From assembly GCF_003265705.1 (NCBI RefSeq), contig NW_020313005.1, positions 16,498,109-16,562,108 on the forward strand: a stretch of DNA of 64,000 bases. The letters run 5' to 3'. Positions 33,308-44,258 of this stretch are shown here, piece by piece. The position numbers were made by a program, and so were the translations under genes. Below the pieces are notes generated by a model, which saw only the letters and a list, made by a program, of their open reading frames with translations, was not told the DNA's origin and did no database searches. Positions within the stretch are counted from its first letter, which is position 1; each line of letters starts with the position of its first letter. The DNA comes from Callorhinus ursinus (taxonomy: Eukaryota; Chordata; Mammalia; Carnivora; Otariidae).

Positions 33308-33785
33308 ATTATGGGTTGTATTGTGCCTTCCAAGAAGATATGTTCAATTGCTAACTCCCAGTACCTATGAATATGACCTTATTTGGAAATAAGGTCTTTG
33401 CAGATGCAATCGAGTTAGGATGAGGCCATAGTGGATTAAGATGGGCCCTAATCCAATGACTGGAGTCCTTCTAAGAAGAGGGAAATTTGCACACAGAGAC
33501 ACACACAAAGGGAAGATGTAAAGCCACAGACAGACATACAGAGAGAATACCATGTGAAGATGCAAACAGAGATTAGAGCAATATGTCTACAAACCAAAGA
33601 ATGCCAGGGATTGCAAGCAACCACCAGAAGCTAGAAGAGAAGCATGGAAGAGGTTTTCTCCCTCAGAGCCTCCACAAGGAACCAACTTTGCCAACAACTA
33701 GATTGCAGACTTCTAGCTTCCAGAACTATGAGAGATTAAATGTCTGCTGTTTTCAGCCACCCAGTTTGTGATCATTTATACACTG
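33308..33785 (+). repeat. MLT1-type MaLR LTR
   Basis: Nearly complete sense LTR: TTATGGGTTGTATTGTGCC, TATGACCTTATTTGGAAATAAGG, GATGGGCCCTAATCCAATGAC, GCAACCACCAGAAGCTAG, CTTCCAGAACTATGAGAG and CAGCCACCCAGTTTGTG. No internal region is attached. The open frames over it are LTR sequence. Confidence 0.92.
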
Positions 33786-34267
33786 AGCAAGCTTTATCTT
33801 CTGGTAATTTATCCAACACAGAACCTAGTAGAATGCTTGGAAGACAGAAGGTCTTGGCCAATAAATATTTGCTGAAATGGACAGAATCAGCCATGTGATC
33901 ATTAATGTGAATCCAGAATTATAGAATAGTTTTAGAGGAAGTAGAGCTTACCAGTCTTGTTCTATGTATCACCTATTTGAAATTAAATAAAGGGACATAT
34001 TTTTCCAATTCAACTTGTTATTGGTGTGATGATGTCATATATAAAATTCCCTTTAATATATAATAATAAAAGGTAAGGAGGTTGCCATAAGAGGGCAATT
34101 TTCGATGGGGACTTCTCCTTGGTTCATTCCATCCAATTCTGCCTACTGCAGATTCTGATTCCTTCCTATTACCCTAAGAACTTCTTAAATGATAATTGGT
34201 AATTCCAAATAGAAAAAAAAAATTAAAACAAACAAAGCAAGGTATGGTGTATGTATAAGATTTTGTT
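33786..34267. other. Mostly unassigned; possible short L2 tail
   Basis: GAATGCTTGGAAGACAGAAGG then CCAATAAATATTTGCTGAAA (33830-33877) resembles an L2 3' terminus. The rest of the stretch is not recognised. Confidence 0.4.
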
Positions 34268-34354
34268 GGTCTCGAACAGCATTTCATTCATGAACATTTA
34301 TCAAATGGTTTCCTGTGTGCCTGGCACTGCGTTAGAATAAGAGAATAAGACCGA
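34268..34354 (-). repeat. L2 3' end, antisense (outer element)
   Basis: TTCATTCATGAACATTTATCAAATGG and CTGTGTGCCTGGCACTGCGTTAG are the complement of the L2 3' end. The element resumes at 34595 after a MIR. Confidence 0.7.
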
Positions 34355-34592
34355 ATGAAAACAACGATGATTAACATTTTATGAAATCTTTATTATGTGC
34401 CAGGCAGCATACTAAATGCACTATATTATGTGATCCTTTCGATAACGGTCTGTTTAGGTAAGTCCATTTCATAGATAATAAAACATGCTTAGTGAGATTT
34501 AGACACTTGCCCAAGGTCACACAGTAAATGATATAGAGGCCCAGTTTTATATCTCAGCAGTCTGACTCCAGAGTTCTCATTGACTACACAGA
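34355..34592 (-). repeat. MIR SINE, antisense, nested in L2
   Basis: TTATTATGTGCCAGGCAGCATAC, GACACTTGCCCAAGGTCACACAG and CAGTCTGACTCCAGAG are the MIR complement from 3' end to head. L2 on both sides shows it inserted into L2. Confidence 0.85.
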
Positions 34593-34594
34593 AA

Positions 34595-34662
34595 TTAGAT
34601 ACCTCTTATCCTCATGGAGCTTAGGGTGTAGCAGTAAAGAAGGCAAGCAAAGAATCATGGAT
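34595..34662 (-). repeat. L2 fragment, antisense (outer element, resumed)
   Basis: CTTATCCTCATGGAGCTTAGGGTGTAGCAG is the complement of the L2 block just upstream of the part seen at 34268. Confidence 0.65.
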
Positions 34663-34678
34663 AAGAATATGGGTAAGA

Positions 34679-34900
34679 GGGGCACCTGGATGTCTCAGTC
34701 TGTTAAACGCCAGACTCTTGGTTTCAGCTCAAGTGGTGATCTCCTGGGTGGTGAGATCCAGCCCCCCATGAGTCCTGTGTGGGTTCTGCTCTCAGCAGGG
34801 AGTCTGCTTGAAGATTCTCTCCTTCTGCTCCTCCCCGCACTTGCGCGTTTGTGTGCGCGCACACGCTCTCTCTCTCAAATAAATAAATCTTACCAAAAAA
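34679..34900 (+). repeat. CAN-SINE
   Basis: Sense copy with head GGGGCACCTGGATGTCTCAG, a GC-alternating interruption GTGTGCGCGCACACGC near 34851, and tail CAAATAAATAAATCTTACC plus A run. Flanks AAGAATATGGGTAAGA (34663-34678) and AAGAACATGGTAAGA (34901-34915) are the target duplication with small changes. Confidence 0.95.
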
Positions 34901-34915
34901 AAGAACATGGTAAGA

Positions 34916-35824
34916 ATAGTTTCCCACTCACCTAACTTAGCATTTTCCTGGATTCAAGCTACACACCAGCATGGGCAGAGAGAGGGGAGCCATCTTGAGG
35001 CTGTCTGAACATTACAAATCCCACCCTGGTTTGGCCTCAGGGGTCCTGCCTCTCAGAGGGGGCTTTTGTGGGTTAAAGTTTCTATAGATGCCTGCAGGGA
35101 GGGAACCAGAAGGCCAGTGCATCTCAGCAGTTTTTATTTAGGAGCCAAAGGTAGGAGGAGGGGCCTGAGCTGGCTCATCTCAGGTTCGGGCTCCTTTCTT
35201 TCTGGGTCTTGCTGTCTTGTCGGATCAGAAGATCTGACGCCTGTGTAACTCCAGGCAAGGCCCATTTTTTATGGTAAATTGAAAAGAATTTCTTGTCCTT
35301 GCAAAGAGATGGTGATGCAAGATGAGAAACTGTGCGTTTAGGAGAGGCTGATCATCTACATGGCATAGCTGCCTTCCTTCTATAGATTTCAACTAAGATC
35401 CTTAGAATGCACTGTTTCAGGAATCTTTTACAATCTTTGTGGAATCTTTGCGTTTGATTTGCCAGTGGCCCAGCTGATTTAGAGGTTGACAATCAGCACT
35501 AACTCTCTTGAGAATTTGCCCAGCTGCTGCACAAAAACTCACTGCTGTGAGCATTGTCTCCAGCCTCAGTGGACTTCCCCGAGGTTGCCTTTAAAAATTT
35601 CATACTCAACGCTTTCCCACTCACTGAAGGCTTGAAAGAGGACACTCTGAAAGAGAATGGCTATTTTTAGTAGGGAGTCAGTTGTAAAGAGATTATTAGT
35701 GGGAGAGTCAGCCTGAGGGAAACTAGCATCTTCCCAGCTACTCTTGAGTCTTTTTTTTTTTTTTTTATAGTCTACTGTTTGGAGTGTCTCTCCAAAATCT
35801 CAGTCATATTAAAACCAATCCCAT
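34916..35824. other. Unassigned non-coding DNA
   Basis: No gene or repeat is recognised except a T run at 35751-35766. The 14 bases before the L1 (35811-35824) are its target duplication. Confidence 0.4.
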
Positions 35825-36013
35825 TAACTGAGGGTTCCAGAGGGGAGGGGGTGGGGGGATGGGTTAGCCTGGTGATGGGTATTAAAGAAGTCACGTACTG
35901 AATGGAGGACTGGATGTTATATGCAAACAATGAATCATGGAACACTACATCAAAAACTAATGAGGTAATGTGTGATGATTAACATAACATAATAAAAATA
36001 AATAAATAAATAA
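35825..36013 (+). mobile_element. Carnivore L1 3' end, strongly 5'-truncated
   Basis: Only the 3' UTR is left, from AACTGAGGGTTCCAGAG through a G-rich tract (35842-35863) to TTAACATAACATAATAAAA and an AAAT-type tail. A perfect 14-base target duplication AAAACCAATCCCAT is at 35811-35824 and 36014-36027. It is a relative of the copy at 22383. Confidence 0.93.
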
Positions 36014-36084
36014 AAAACCAATCCCATCAAAACTCAACTTTTGCACAGAGGGTTAAACAACAGTAATATCAACACAGCATTTAA

Positions 36085-36300
36085 CAATAGACCTGACTTG
36101 GGACCCAGCTCTGTCACTTAGAGACTCTGTGACCCTGGGCCAAAATGCAAACCCTCTATGCCTGTTTCTTCCACCATAAAATGAGAATAATAGCAATAAT
36201 AATAGTTTATTTCACAGGGTTTGAGGAAAAGTCAAATGAGATAATGTGTGAGAGTGTTTTGCAAATTGCAAAATATTGTACAAAGCTTAGTTATTTTTAC
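36085..36300 (+). repeat. MIR SINE
   Basis: CTTGGGACCCAGCTCTGTCACTTAG, then TGTGACCCTGGGCCAAAATGC and ATAAAATGAGAATAATAGC cover most of the MIR, with a 3' part in AAATGAGATAATGTGTGAG. Confidence 0.85.
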
Positions 36301-36884
36301 AGAAAATACATATGGATTTTCTGCCCTTTTGAATTATTCATTTTCTATCTCTTTCTAGTGGTCTGAACAATTGGGTATTTGATTTTTATCTTACTTCCTG
36401 GGAGCCCTCTATACTCTCACATCAATTATTTTATTTTATTTTCACACCATGTCTGTTTTACCTACAAAATATGAAACGTGACTGAGTTGTCTAATATTTA
36501 AAATAAGTTGGGCTTTGACTTCTAAGCCTCTTGTTATTTATTTTTTAGTTACTGTTCTGATGTGAAGTTGGGGAAAATTGTTAGGGTGAATAGTTGGAGT
36601 ATTACTTATCAGAGTGAATAGACTTGATAAATCACCTTTTCTTCAGATTCTGAATGTTTGTAAAGAGGAAAGCAGTTGGGTGCTGGAAAGAAAAGCGTCC
36701 CAGTGTCCCATACGGCCAATGATTGTTTTTCTCTGAATGTGTGGCATTTTCAGAGTGTAAGACTAGCATCCTCGTCAAGCAGGCTTCTCAGGAACTAACT
36801 GGCTTAAGGACCCAAGGTGAATTCTGGTGCACCTGGAACCAGGCTTCATGACCTGGACCATCACAAGGTTCAGAGGCCACATGA
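36301..36884. other. Unassigned non-coding DNA
   Basis: Nothing recognised beyond a TTTTA run near 36430-36441. Confidence 0.4.
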
Positions 36885-37003
36885 TTCAATGGGAAGAGCA
36901 TGGAACTGAGGAGCAGATGAGGATGGCTGCTGATGGCGGGACCATTCCTAGATAGCTTGCCTTAAGCATGTCACTTCCCTCTACAATATTGCCCATCTAC
37001 CTC
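36885..37003 (+). repeat. MIR SINE, left part
   Basis: CAATGGGAAGAGCATGGAACTG, CATGTCACTTCCCTCTACAAT and CATCTACCTCAAAGG run through the MIR 5' half and core. It is broken by two later insertions and continues at 37357. Confidence 0.6.
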
Positions 37004-37018
37004 AAAGGTTGTTTTATT

Positions 37019-37176
37019 AATTAATTAATTAATTAATTAATGTATTTATTTATTTTAAGTAGGCCCCATACCCAGCATGGAACACAACTCAGGGCCTGAA
37101 CTCATGACCCTGAGATTAACATCTGAGCTGAGATCAAGAGTCGGACACCTAAACCACTGAATCACCCAGGCACCCC
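37019..37176 (-). repeat. CAN-SINE, short subfamily
   Basis: Reverse copy of a shorter type that lacks the GA-rich body: (TTAA)n-like tail, TATTTATTTATTTTAAGTAGGCC, CTGAACTCATGACCCTGAG and head end CACCCAGGCACCCC. Target duplication AAAGGTTGTTTTATT (37004-37018) against ATAGGCTGTTGTATT (37177-37191), three mismatches, so it is old. Confidence 0.92.
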
Positions 37177-37191
37177 ATAGGCTGTTGTATT

Positions 37192-37342
37192 TTTAATTAA
37201 ATTCTTTTATTGTGGTAAAATGTACATAACATACATCACATAAAATTTACCATTTTAACCATTTTTACATGTACACTTTAGGGGCATTAAGTACATTCAC
37301 ATTGTTGTGCAACCATCACCACCAGCCCTCTCTAGCACTACA
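37192..37342 (-). repeat. L1M-type 3' UTR, antisense
   Basis: TTTTATTGTGGTAAAATGTACATAACATAC, TTTACCATTTTAACCATTTTTA and CACATTGTTGTGCAACCATCACCACC are the complement of an ancient L1 3' UTR. It starts right after the SINE target duplication. The 14 bases at 37343-37356 look like a third copy of the same target. Confidence 0.85.
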
Positions 37343-37356
37343 AAAGATTGTTTTTA

Positions 37357-37430
37357 GAGTAAATGAAATAATTTCTGTAAAATCCCTTAGAAGAGCATAA
37401 GGCACCATCTGAATGCAAATATTGTTATGA
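37357..37430 (+). repeat. MIR SINE, right part
   Basis: GAGTAAATGAAATAATTTCTG, then CCCTTAGAAGAGCATAAGGCACC continue the MIR left at 37003. Confidence 0.6.
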
Positions 37431-38354
37431 CTTTTTTGCTCAGTAGTTTAGCAAAAGGGGCAAAGATGAGGTTAAAAGCATTGCTTAAGTTCTAACCAGT
37501 TCAAGGAGGCTGAGTAAACAATTTTTTGGAAGGATTCACATGAGTGGAGATGCCCTTATGGTCAAGATCATGTGGACAATTTGCTGCCAAGGGCAAGAAG
37601 TAGACTACCTGTACATTTGAAGTTATGTCCAACTTGGACTTCCTACAAACTTATAGCTATCACTTCTTCACTCGATTCTCAGAAGATGTCATTTCCCCCA
37701 GGAGGGGCATTTGGAAACTTTGGATCAGATAAGGTGGAGCAGCAATGGGAAGGAGAGCATGATGCCTAACAGATAGGTCTAGGGACAGTTGGGGAAAATA
37801 ACTCTATAAAGTGCAAAGTTTTGGTGTTTTTATAGATGAGGAGTGGCCTTCTAACTTTATCCAAACCAGTTTTTTCATCCTAAATTCACAGGAAGTCTTT
37901 TCTAGCTTGCCAAATACAAACTGGAACAGACTCTTGCATTTATTAGTAGATAAATGCATAAAAGCATTTTATTCATTCAACAATATATGTACTTTCCTAA
38001 TCTGGTTAAGTTTTGGAAATTGGATTAAAGAAAAGACAAATCTAGAAATTACATGCTGCTTAAGGGAGTAGCAATCCAGTGGCATGGGACTCTGGGGGTT
38101 TTGTGCTTGGGTTATTTTGGGAACTGCCATTCTCTTGTGAAATTAAATTTGTAAAGAGAATAGGGATAATGGCCATTTGTATCCAGTTGTCTACATCCTT
38201 TACTCATCAAGAGGAGTGGAGTAGAGGGATCGTGTATGCATATATGTTGTTCATTGGATTCCCATTATGCTGAGGATTCATGACACGATTGTGCGTGCCA
38301 GTGAGGTTGGTCTACAAATGCACTGTGGGAGGAACAGGAAAAGATGGTGATAGT
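37431..38354. other. Unassigned non-coding DNA
   Basis: No gene or named repeat. An 86-codon plus frame (37811-38071) has no recognisable domain. Confidence 0.4.
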
Positions 38355-38565
38355 GACGATGAAGATGGCAATGGGCACTATTAAGTGCTTACTATATACC
38401 CACCACTATGCTAAACATGTTAGCTGGTTTTCGCTCCTTAATTATTGGGTTCATTGAAGCTTAAAAAGGTTAAGCAAACTGCTTAAGGTCACACAACAAA
38501 AAAGGGCAGAGCTGGGCTGCAGCCCAGGCTCCACTTACTTCTAGGCCCAAATGCCACCATACATT
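38355..38565 (-). repeat. MIR SINE, antisense
   Basis: AAGTGCTTACTATATACCCACCACTATGC, GCTTAAGGTCACACAACAAAAAAG and GCCCAGGCTCCACTTAC are the complement of MIR from 3' end to head. Confidence 0.88.
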
Positions 38566-39344
38566 CATCAATGGAGGTGGCAGGTGAGAAAAATCCCAAG
38601 TTTAAATAAAGAACAGGGCAAGTTCCCTTCTGTCCCTTTCTCCTTTATATTTACATCTCTTCCCTTCAAACTCTTTCTATGAGGAAGAGGGGATTTTTTT
38701 AAAAAGTATATCTGGAATAATTTCAGATATCAAAAAGAAGTAAAGAATTTTGTAATAAATACCAAGATTCCCAGCTTAAGAAAGAGTAGACCAACACAAT
38801 TTCAGATCCAAATGTATCCCTGTTCCTGGAGTGATGCATATAATGAATCTGGTGTCTCTTTGTCTTTGGCAACAGTAAATTCTTTAGTGTAAAGATGTCT
38901 TGCAAAAGGGACGTAAGGTCTACACTCTCTGGTAATTTTCAGAACAGTAATTCCCAACTCGCATGGGAAAAATAGAGCTAATAGAAACAGGCTTGGTGAG
39001 GGTGGCTGATGAGAATGGATTGGTTGGTATTTGCACTTTATGTGGTTGAAATTAAGTGGAGGGGCCTGGATTGAGAAATATTATAGGTGAGAGTCTGGGG
39101 CAAGGTTAATATTCTTTAAAGTGACTGTATATCTTAGAATGTGGTTAACAAAGGCATTTGGGTTGTTTAAAACTTATTTTTGAACATTTCATCTTTTCTG
39201 TTTGCATCTCTTTAGATTGCTTTATTTCAAAGGTATTTCTATTCTTGTCCTTTCTATCAGATAGAGAGAAGGGTTATGTGTAACTTAAGGTGCCACATTA
39301 ATAAATGGTTCTTATATTTTCTCCTGGAGGAAAGAGAAACATCT
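38566..39344. other. Mostly unassigned; possible L1M fragment
   Basis: The stretch 38695-38835 (ATACCAAGATTCCCAGCTTAAG, then CAGATCCAAATGTATCCC) resembles antisense L1M 3' UTR, but the evidence is weak. The rest is not recognised. Confidence 0.35.
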
Positions 39345-39530
39345 CGTTCATTTAACTAATATTAATTGAGTCTTTATTCTGGACCAGACATTGCAATAGA
39401 CACAGAGTGTCAAGAAGAAAGATATTCTTACTATCTGTGAGGAGTGTACAATAAAGTGATTCTTTGAGAGATCCCCCTGTCCTAAGCAGGAAAGAAATAG
39501 TTAATGTGGACCTGACAAGGGAGTATCTTT
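39345..39530 (-). repeat. L2 3' end, antisense
   Basis: TTCATTTAACTAATATTAATTGAGTC, GACCAGACATTGCAATAGAC and CTGTGAGGAGTGTACAATAAAG follow the antisense L2 end. Confidence 0.55.
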
Positions 39531-39676
39531 CTAGAAGGGCCACACTGGACAATAGTTACAAGGACACCTGAGAGACTCCATCAAAGGTAAAGATCAGAAA
39601 CAAACTTAGAAATGTCAGTGGAATAAATCTTACTTGCCATGAGCAAGGTCAGAGTTTTGGGCTAACCAAGGTAATT

Positions 39677-39870
39677 TTTTAAAGATTTTATTTATTAATT
39701 TGAGAGAGAGTGTGTGTGAGTGAGAGAGCACAAGCAGGGTGAGACGCAGAGGGGGAGGGAGAATCAGACTCCCCCCTGAACAGGGAGCCCGACATGGGGC
39801 TGTATCCCAGGACCCTGGTATCATGAACTGAGCCGAAGGCAGCCACTTAACTGAGCCACATAGGCGCCCC
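39677..39870 (-). repeat. CAN-SINE
   Basis: Reverse copy: TTTTAAAGATTTTATTTATTAATTTGAGAGAG tail side, GA-rich body with a short TG run, head ending GCCACATAGGCGCCCC. Flanks CTAACCAAGGTAATTTT and CTAGCCAATGTAGTTTT are the target duplication. Confidence 0.95.
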
Positions 39871-39888
39871 TCTAGCCAATGTAGTTTT

Positions 39889-41029
39889 GTTAGGGGTCTG
39901 TGTTTCCTAGGTTCAACTCTCCAGGCCAGCAGGTCATGCTCCCTTTGTCTCAATGGCAGCAGATGGAGTCTCTCATTGCAAATAGGTTTCTGCTGGGCAT
40001 GCCCTTGGCAACACAAGGGGCTAGGTAAGAGTGTAGGGTTGGATAAGCTCATATCCATCACAGCCCCTAGAAACATATTTCAGAAAACATGCCATACTAA
40101 TGATGGTTAAATGGTGTCATCTTCCTTGAAGAAATGCCTTTCCTGCACCAGGACTTAATGTAATGCTCTCTACCTTTATATAGGATCAATATGAGATCTA
40201 GCAATTGAATAACATTTCCCTGTATCCTATCAAAATGGAGTTGAAAGTATTTTTCCACTGTCACTCAAAGTCCTTTTTATATATCCTGTCGATTGCAATC
40301 CACACTATCTCTAACAGTTAATTTCTGCTTAAGCTTGGTTCCAAGGAAAATGCTGTCTGGACTGATGAATTTGTCCACTTTCTGTTTTTAGAGAACAAAT
40401 GACATAAGCCAATATCTTTTCCAATTGCCTTAGCTTGCACAAACTCAGAGCCAAATGCATTACCCAAGTGTTATCTGCTCAACTCAGGTACCTGGAGCAC
40501 TCCTCCTACTCCTTCCAGATGATTCCTGTTTTGACTTACCCTTAAAAGACTTGCTTTACTTGTCAGGGCCTTCTGAAGTCCACTCAATGGATAAGAAACA
40601 AATCTAATAGTCATGATGATTCTTTAGTTAGCAAGATACACAGGTTTATCCATTTATCTTTCTATCTGAAGAACAACATCTAACAAAGTGAAATCAGTCC
40701 TTCTTCAGTGATTGGCCAATAGGATGGCATCTTACTGGTACTTGAGAATAAACATGATAGATAAATAGAGCATTTTTTGAATATAGATGATTTCACATCT
40801 CTACACTGGATATTGAAAGAGAGAAGAGAGAAAGACACAGACATAGATGTTGCACTTCAATCCAACCAAGAAGGGCCACATCTACTTCCATTTCCTTTCC
40901 ACTCCCTCTCAATTGGAAGTAACTTGGGAGCATCAGCTGTCTGAAAATAAGCACTCATAACAGCAACACTTTAATGACCAATAAAATCCTCCAGAAACAC
41001 TTCTTTCAACACGTGGACATGGAGCCCTA
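39889..41029. other. Unassigned non-coding DNA (about 1.1 kb)
   Basis: No exon or named repeat. The 148-codon minus frame at 39630-40076 runs through the SINE and is a shadow of it. Confidence 0.4.
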
Positions 41030-41700
41030 CTTCGTGCACACTATTGAGGGGCTAGGACCATGAATCATACTCAGTTCTTGTTCTCAAGATCTGGTAGTCT
41101 AAATAGGTGTTAAAACAAGACCATGAATTTCTATACTACGGCAGAATATAAATTCCTCAGTAGGAGTGGGAACATAGTTCAACCCAGAAGAGCAAAGTAT
41201 CATTTGTTGTTGTTGTTGTTAGAAGATCAGGAAAGGCTTTATAGAGGAGGTGATATTGGGCAGAAGGACAACCTAGGTTCATCAAATAAAAATGTAAAGA
41301 AGAGCAAGTTTTGAGTGTGTTCAAGGGTAGTGGAAGTACCATTTGTCTAGTAGTTATCTGTAGGGGAACAGAGTAAGAGAAATGAATGGAAAGTTAGGAA
41401 TATATCCCTGTGTCCCTTGAGAAGTTTGTACTTAAAATTGGTATTGAAGGTTTTTGAGCAGAAGTGATATAACTAGAATTGTCATCAGAGTGGTGGAGTT
41501 GAGCACTGGGGTAAAGAAATACCATCAATTGAGAGTCCAGAGAAAAGTTTACTGTAGTAACATGGAAGACAAATAATACTCCTTCATCAGGAATTGTTAA
41601 TGGGAATGAGAAGAGAAGAATGGATGATGCAGATGTGGGAAAGATTGTTGACAACATAACTTGGCAACCGATACTATGTGGAGTAATGTACAAGCACTGG
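41030..41700 (-). repeat. LINE-2 (L2) relic, antisense
   Basis: Antisense L2 order: CTATTGAGGGGCTAGGACC near 41042, GATCAGGAAAGGCTTTATAGAGGAGGTGA near 41224, TTTTTGAGCAGAAGTGATAT near 41451, and CTGTAGTAACATGGAAGAC near 41551. A GTT run lies at 41204-41221. The 146-codon minus frame at 41394-41834 is this LINE's own strand; it carries no intact domain I can identify. Confidence 0.7.
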
Positions 41701-42016
41701 CTGCAGCCTGAGAAGGCCCTGAGACTGGGTGACTCCAAGCCTAATGATGTAATCCATGAGGAGTGATGGGGATCCAGGAATAGAAGTGTATTGAGAGGAC
41801 TTAGATGAGGGATGGAGGAAAGCTGATGGGACATGTTGCAGGTGAGGAGCTGGTTAGAAGTGCCGTAAGAATAAAGTGCAGTGGGGAAGCATGCTGGGCT
41901 GTATGGGAAAAGGTGCGGGCATCCTGGAGAAAGGATTTTCTATTTCATCAGCACTGGGTCACTCAGCAGTGGAAAAATGGAGGAGGTGGATATCCTTCTT
42001 AAGTAGGTGATTAAAA
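41701..42016. other. Unassigned, possibly more L2
   Basis: CCAAGCCTAATGATGTAATCC near 41736 may continue the antisense L2, but it is too diverged to assert. Confidence 0.35.
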
Positions 42017-42031
42017 GTTGTTCGGACTCCT

Positions 42032-42209
42032 GGGACACCTGGGTGCTTCACTTGGTTGAGCATCCAACTCTTGGTTTGGGCTCAGGTCATAATCTCGGGG
42101 TCGTGGGATCAAGCCCAGCATTGGGCTCCAGGATCTGTGGGGAGTCTGCTTGAGGATTCTCTTCCTCTGCACTCCCCCTTCAAATAAATAATAACACTTA
42201 AAAAAAATA
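42032..42209 (+). repeat. CAN-SINE
   Basis: Sense copy with head GGGACACCTGGGTGCTTCAC and a short CT body, tail CAAATAAATAATAACACTT and A run. Flanks GTTCGGACTCCT and TTCTTCAAACTCCT look like the target duplication. Confidence 0.92.
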
Positions 42210-42224
42210 ATTCTTCAAACTCCT

Positions 42225-42454
42225 AAGCCAGATGTCAGGGGAGAGGTCCTTGACAAAGCCAATAGTCATTTCATGTTCTGTATTAACCAACATGGAACAA
42301 TCTTCCAGAGCTTGGATTGTTTCTGGTATTAGCCTGACATCATACCCAAAAGTCACCCAGCCTAAAGAGGATGAAGGAGGTCAGTGACTAGCTTTCCTGA
42401 GTCTGCCCTCCTTATCCCAGCGAGGGCTACTGATGACAACAAATTCACAGCAGC
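42225..42454. other. Unassigned non-coding DNA
   Basis: No feature is recognised between the SINE and the MIR. Confidence 0.35.
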
Positions 42455-42625
42455 TGGGTCCACTGTCATGCTACACACTTTATCTCACTGACCAGTTGCA
42501 ACACCTTGATGAGGTAGACTCTATGACTATTGTCATTGTACAAATGAGAAAACAGGCCTAAGTGGATTGCCCAAGGCCATAGAGCTACCAAAGTGAGTAA
42601 GCAAGAGCCAGGCATCCTGTGGGGT
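42455..42625 (-). repeat. MIR SINE, antisense
   Basis: GATGAGGTAGACTCTATGACTATTGTC, CAAATGAGAAAACAGGCCTAAG and GCCCAAGGCCATAGAGC match the MIR complement. Confidence 0.85.
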
Positions 42626-42839
42626 GGAGGCCCGGGACAATCAGTTCCCATAGTTGGTGGTAGTTTGAAGTCATCTCAAACACTGAATTAGCAAACCCTG
42701 AAGACTTGCTCCTGAGGGAAATAAAGAGTTGGGGCCCTCGGAGCCTCTGGTCACATTTTTGTCAGCCCATCAATACATGATCTTATCTTTCCATTTAAAG
42801 AAATCTTATTTGATATATATTTTTCATTTATTAATATAG

Positions 42840-43265
42840 AGCTTGGCCAACAGCACTGAAACTCATGCCTGAGCGCAGCTTACCTAACACAGTATTACTC
42901 GGTAAGGCACATCACAGCTGTCTCACACTTAGCACTAGATAGCGCTTCTGCCCTACCTGTGGGACCACTTTTCAAAGCGAAACTACCACCAAAAAGCACC
43001 ACAATGCAAAACACATGGCACTAAACAGACTTCAAAAGGGACACTTTGTTTATCGTGTGAGAACTGAGACAAGAAGGCGAATATGACCATGTCCCACTTC
43101 AGCTGGGAATATGCATATTGGTGACTCCAATGTTTGACCACCCTGCCAATGTCTGCAAATGTCTGTGAAAGAGCCAGAAGTATTGATGTTGGATTACAAA
43201 TAAATTCTGACAAGTGGGCAAATGAGAACACACCGAATCTTTGAATACTGAGATGCAACTGTACC
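42840..43265 (+). repeat. Old DNA-transposon relic, family not named
   Basis: GCAAAACACATGGCACTAAACAG, GAAGTATTGATGTTGGATTACAAA and CACCGAATCTTTGAATACTGAG, then GCAACTGTAC, match blocks of an interspersed mammalian DNA transposon that I recognise but cannot name. A 91-codon minus frame at 42983-43258 lies inside it. Confidence 0.45.
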
Positions 43266-43724
43266 TCAGGCCAGGGGCATGTTTCTTACAATTGAGGCAC
43301 TTCCAAGAGAAACCTAGGGAGAGGTATGATATATTTTGCTTGCTCTTCTATTTTTCCCCATCAGCCTAGGAGTTATCATTTCCCTGCCTCCTGAACGTAA
43401 AGAGCAGCCTCCTTGGGGGTAAGTTGCAAGCCCAGAAATGAGCTGTGGACGGAGAGCCCATGGCCCTCAGCAGAGGGGTCAGGCTAGGACCCAAGTCTTC
43501 CTGAAGGCCCACATGTGAAGGGCATGATGACTTAGCACGTGCTATAGGACCAGTGGACCCAGAACCCTGCAGCCTCCCTCCTGTAGATTTTGGGCCTTTA
43601 CTTACCCTTTCTTGATCTCTTTTGGCCTTGACAGCAGTGAGAGTTAATAGCAGTTATTCTAATGCTAAAATTCATGTTCAAATTGATGATCTTTGGTATG
43701 TTACAGAATACTGCAGATTAAGTT
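43266..43724. other. Unassigned non-coding DNA
   Basis: No feature is recognised. Confidence 0.4.
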
Positions 43725-43955
43725 GAAGGTTCTAGAGTCAGAGATATAAGTTTATTCCTGGTTGTTCTGACCCTTAATCCACTATGTAACTTTACATAAA
43801 TATTTTCATCTTTTTCATCCTTGATTTCCTCATCTGTAAAATGAGGGTAATAGCTTATTTACTTCTTTGATTTTTAGTGAAGATAAAATGCATTAATTCA
43901 TGCAAGGAGCTTAACATGATATCTGCAATGTGACAAACAGTAAGTATTAGCTTTT
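43725..43955 (+). repeat. MIR SINE
   Basis: AGGTTCTAGAGTCAGAGATATAAG head, TTGATTTCCTCATCTGTAAAATGAGGGTAATAG core and CAAGGAGCTTAACATGATATCTG 3' part. Confidence 0.88.
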
Positions 43956-44014
43956 AAAAATTTTATATGTAATTCAAAAAAATTCTGATTTTTTTCCTTT
44001 GACAGTCTTATGAT

Positions 44015-44258
44015 CAAGAATGGGCTTTGGAGTCAGATTACCTCAATTCTATTCCTATCTTCTCCTTTCTCTAATGGGATAACTTTGGACAAATCATGGA
44101 ACTTCCTTGAATCTCAGCTTCCTAATTGGTCAAAGAGGGGGAAATAATTTAACTCTCAGATTGTTTTGAATGTTAAACAATATAATACATTTAAGAGAAC
44201 TTTAGCACTGGGTCTAACACATGATGAGGCTCAATAAATCCTTGCTCAGTAAATCCCC
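44015..44258 (+). repeat. MIR SINE
   Basis: GGGCTTTGGAGTCAGATTACC head, ACTTTGGACAAATCATGGAACTTCC core, then CACTGGGTCTAACACATGATGAGGCTCAATAAAT 3' end. Almost full length, and the second MIR in the same direction within 0.6 kb. Confidence 0.9.

Noticed and set aside
39630..40076. 148-codon minus-strand open frame
   Set aside because: It passes through a CAN-SINE and its flanks. The SINE translation supplies most of its length.
41394..41834. 146-codon minus-strand open frame
   Set aside because: It lies on the sense strand of a LINE-2 relic and has no intact domain, so it is a fossil rather than a host gene.
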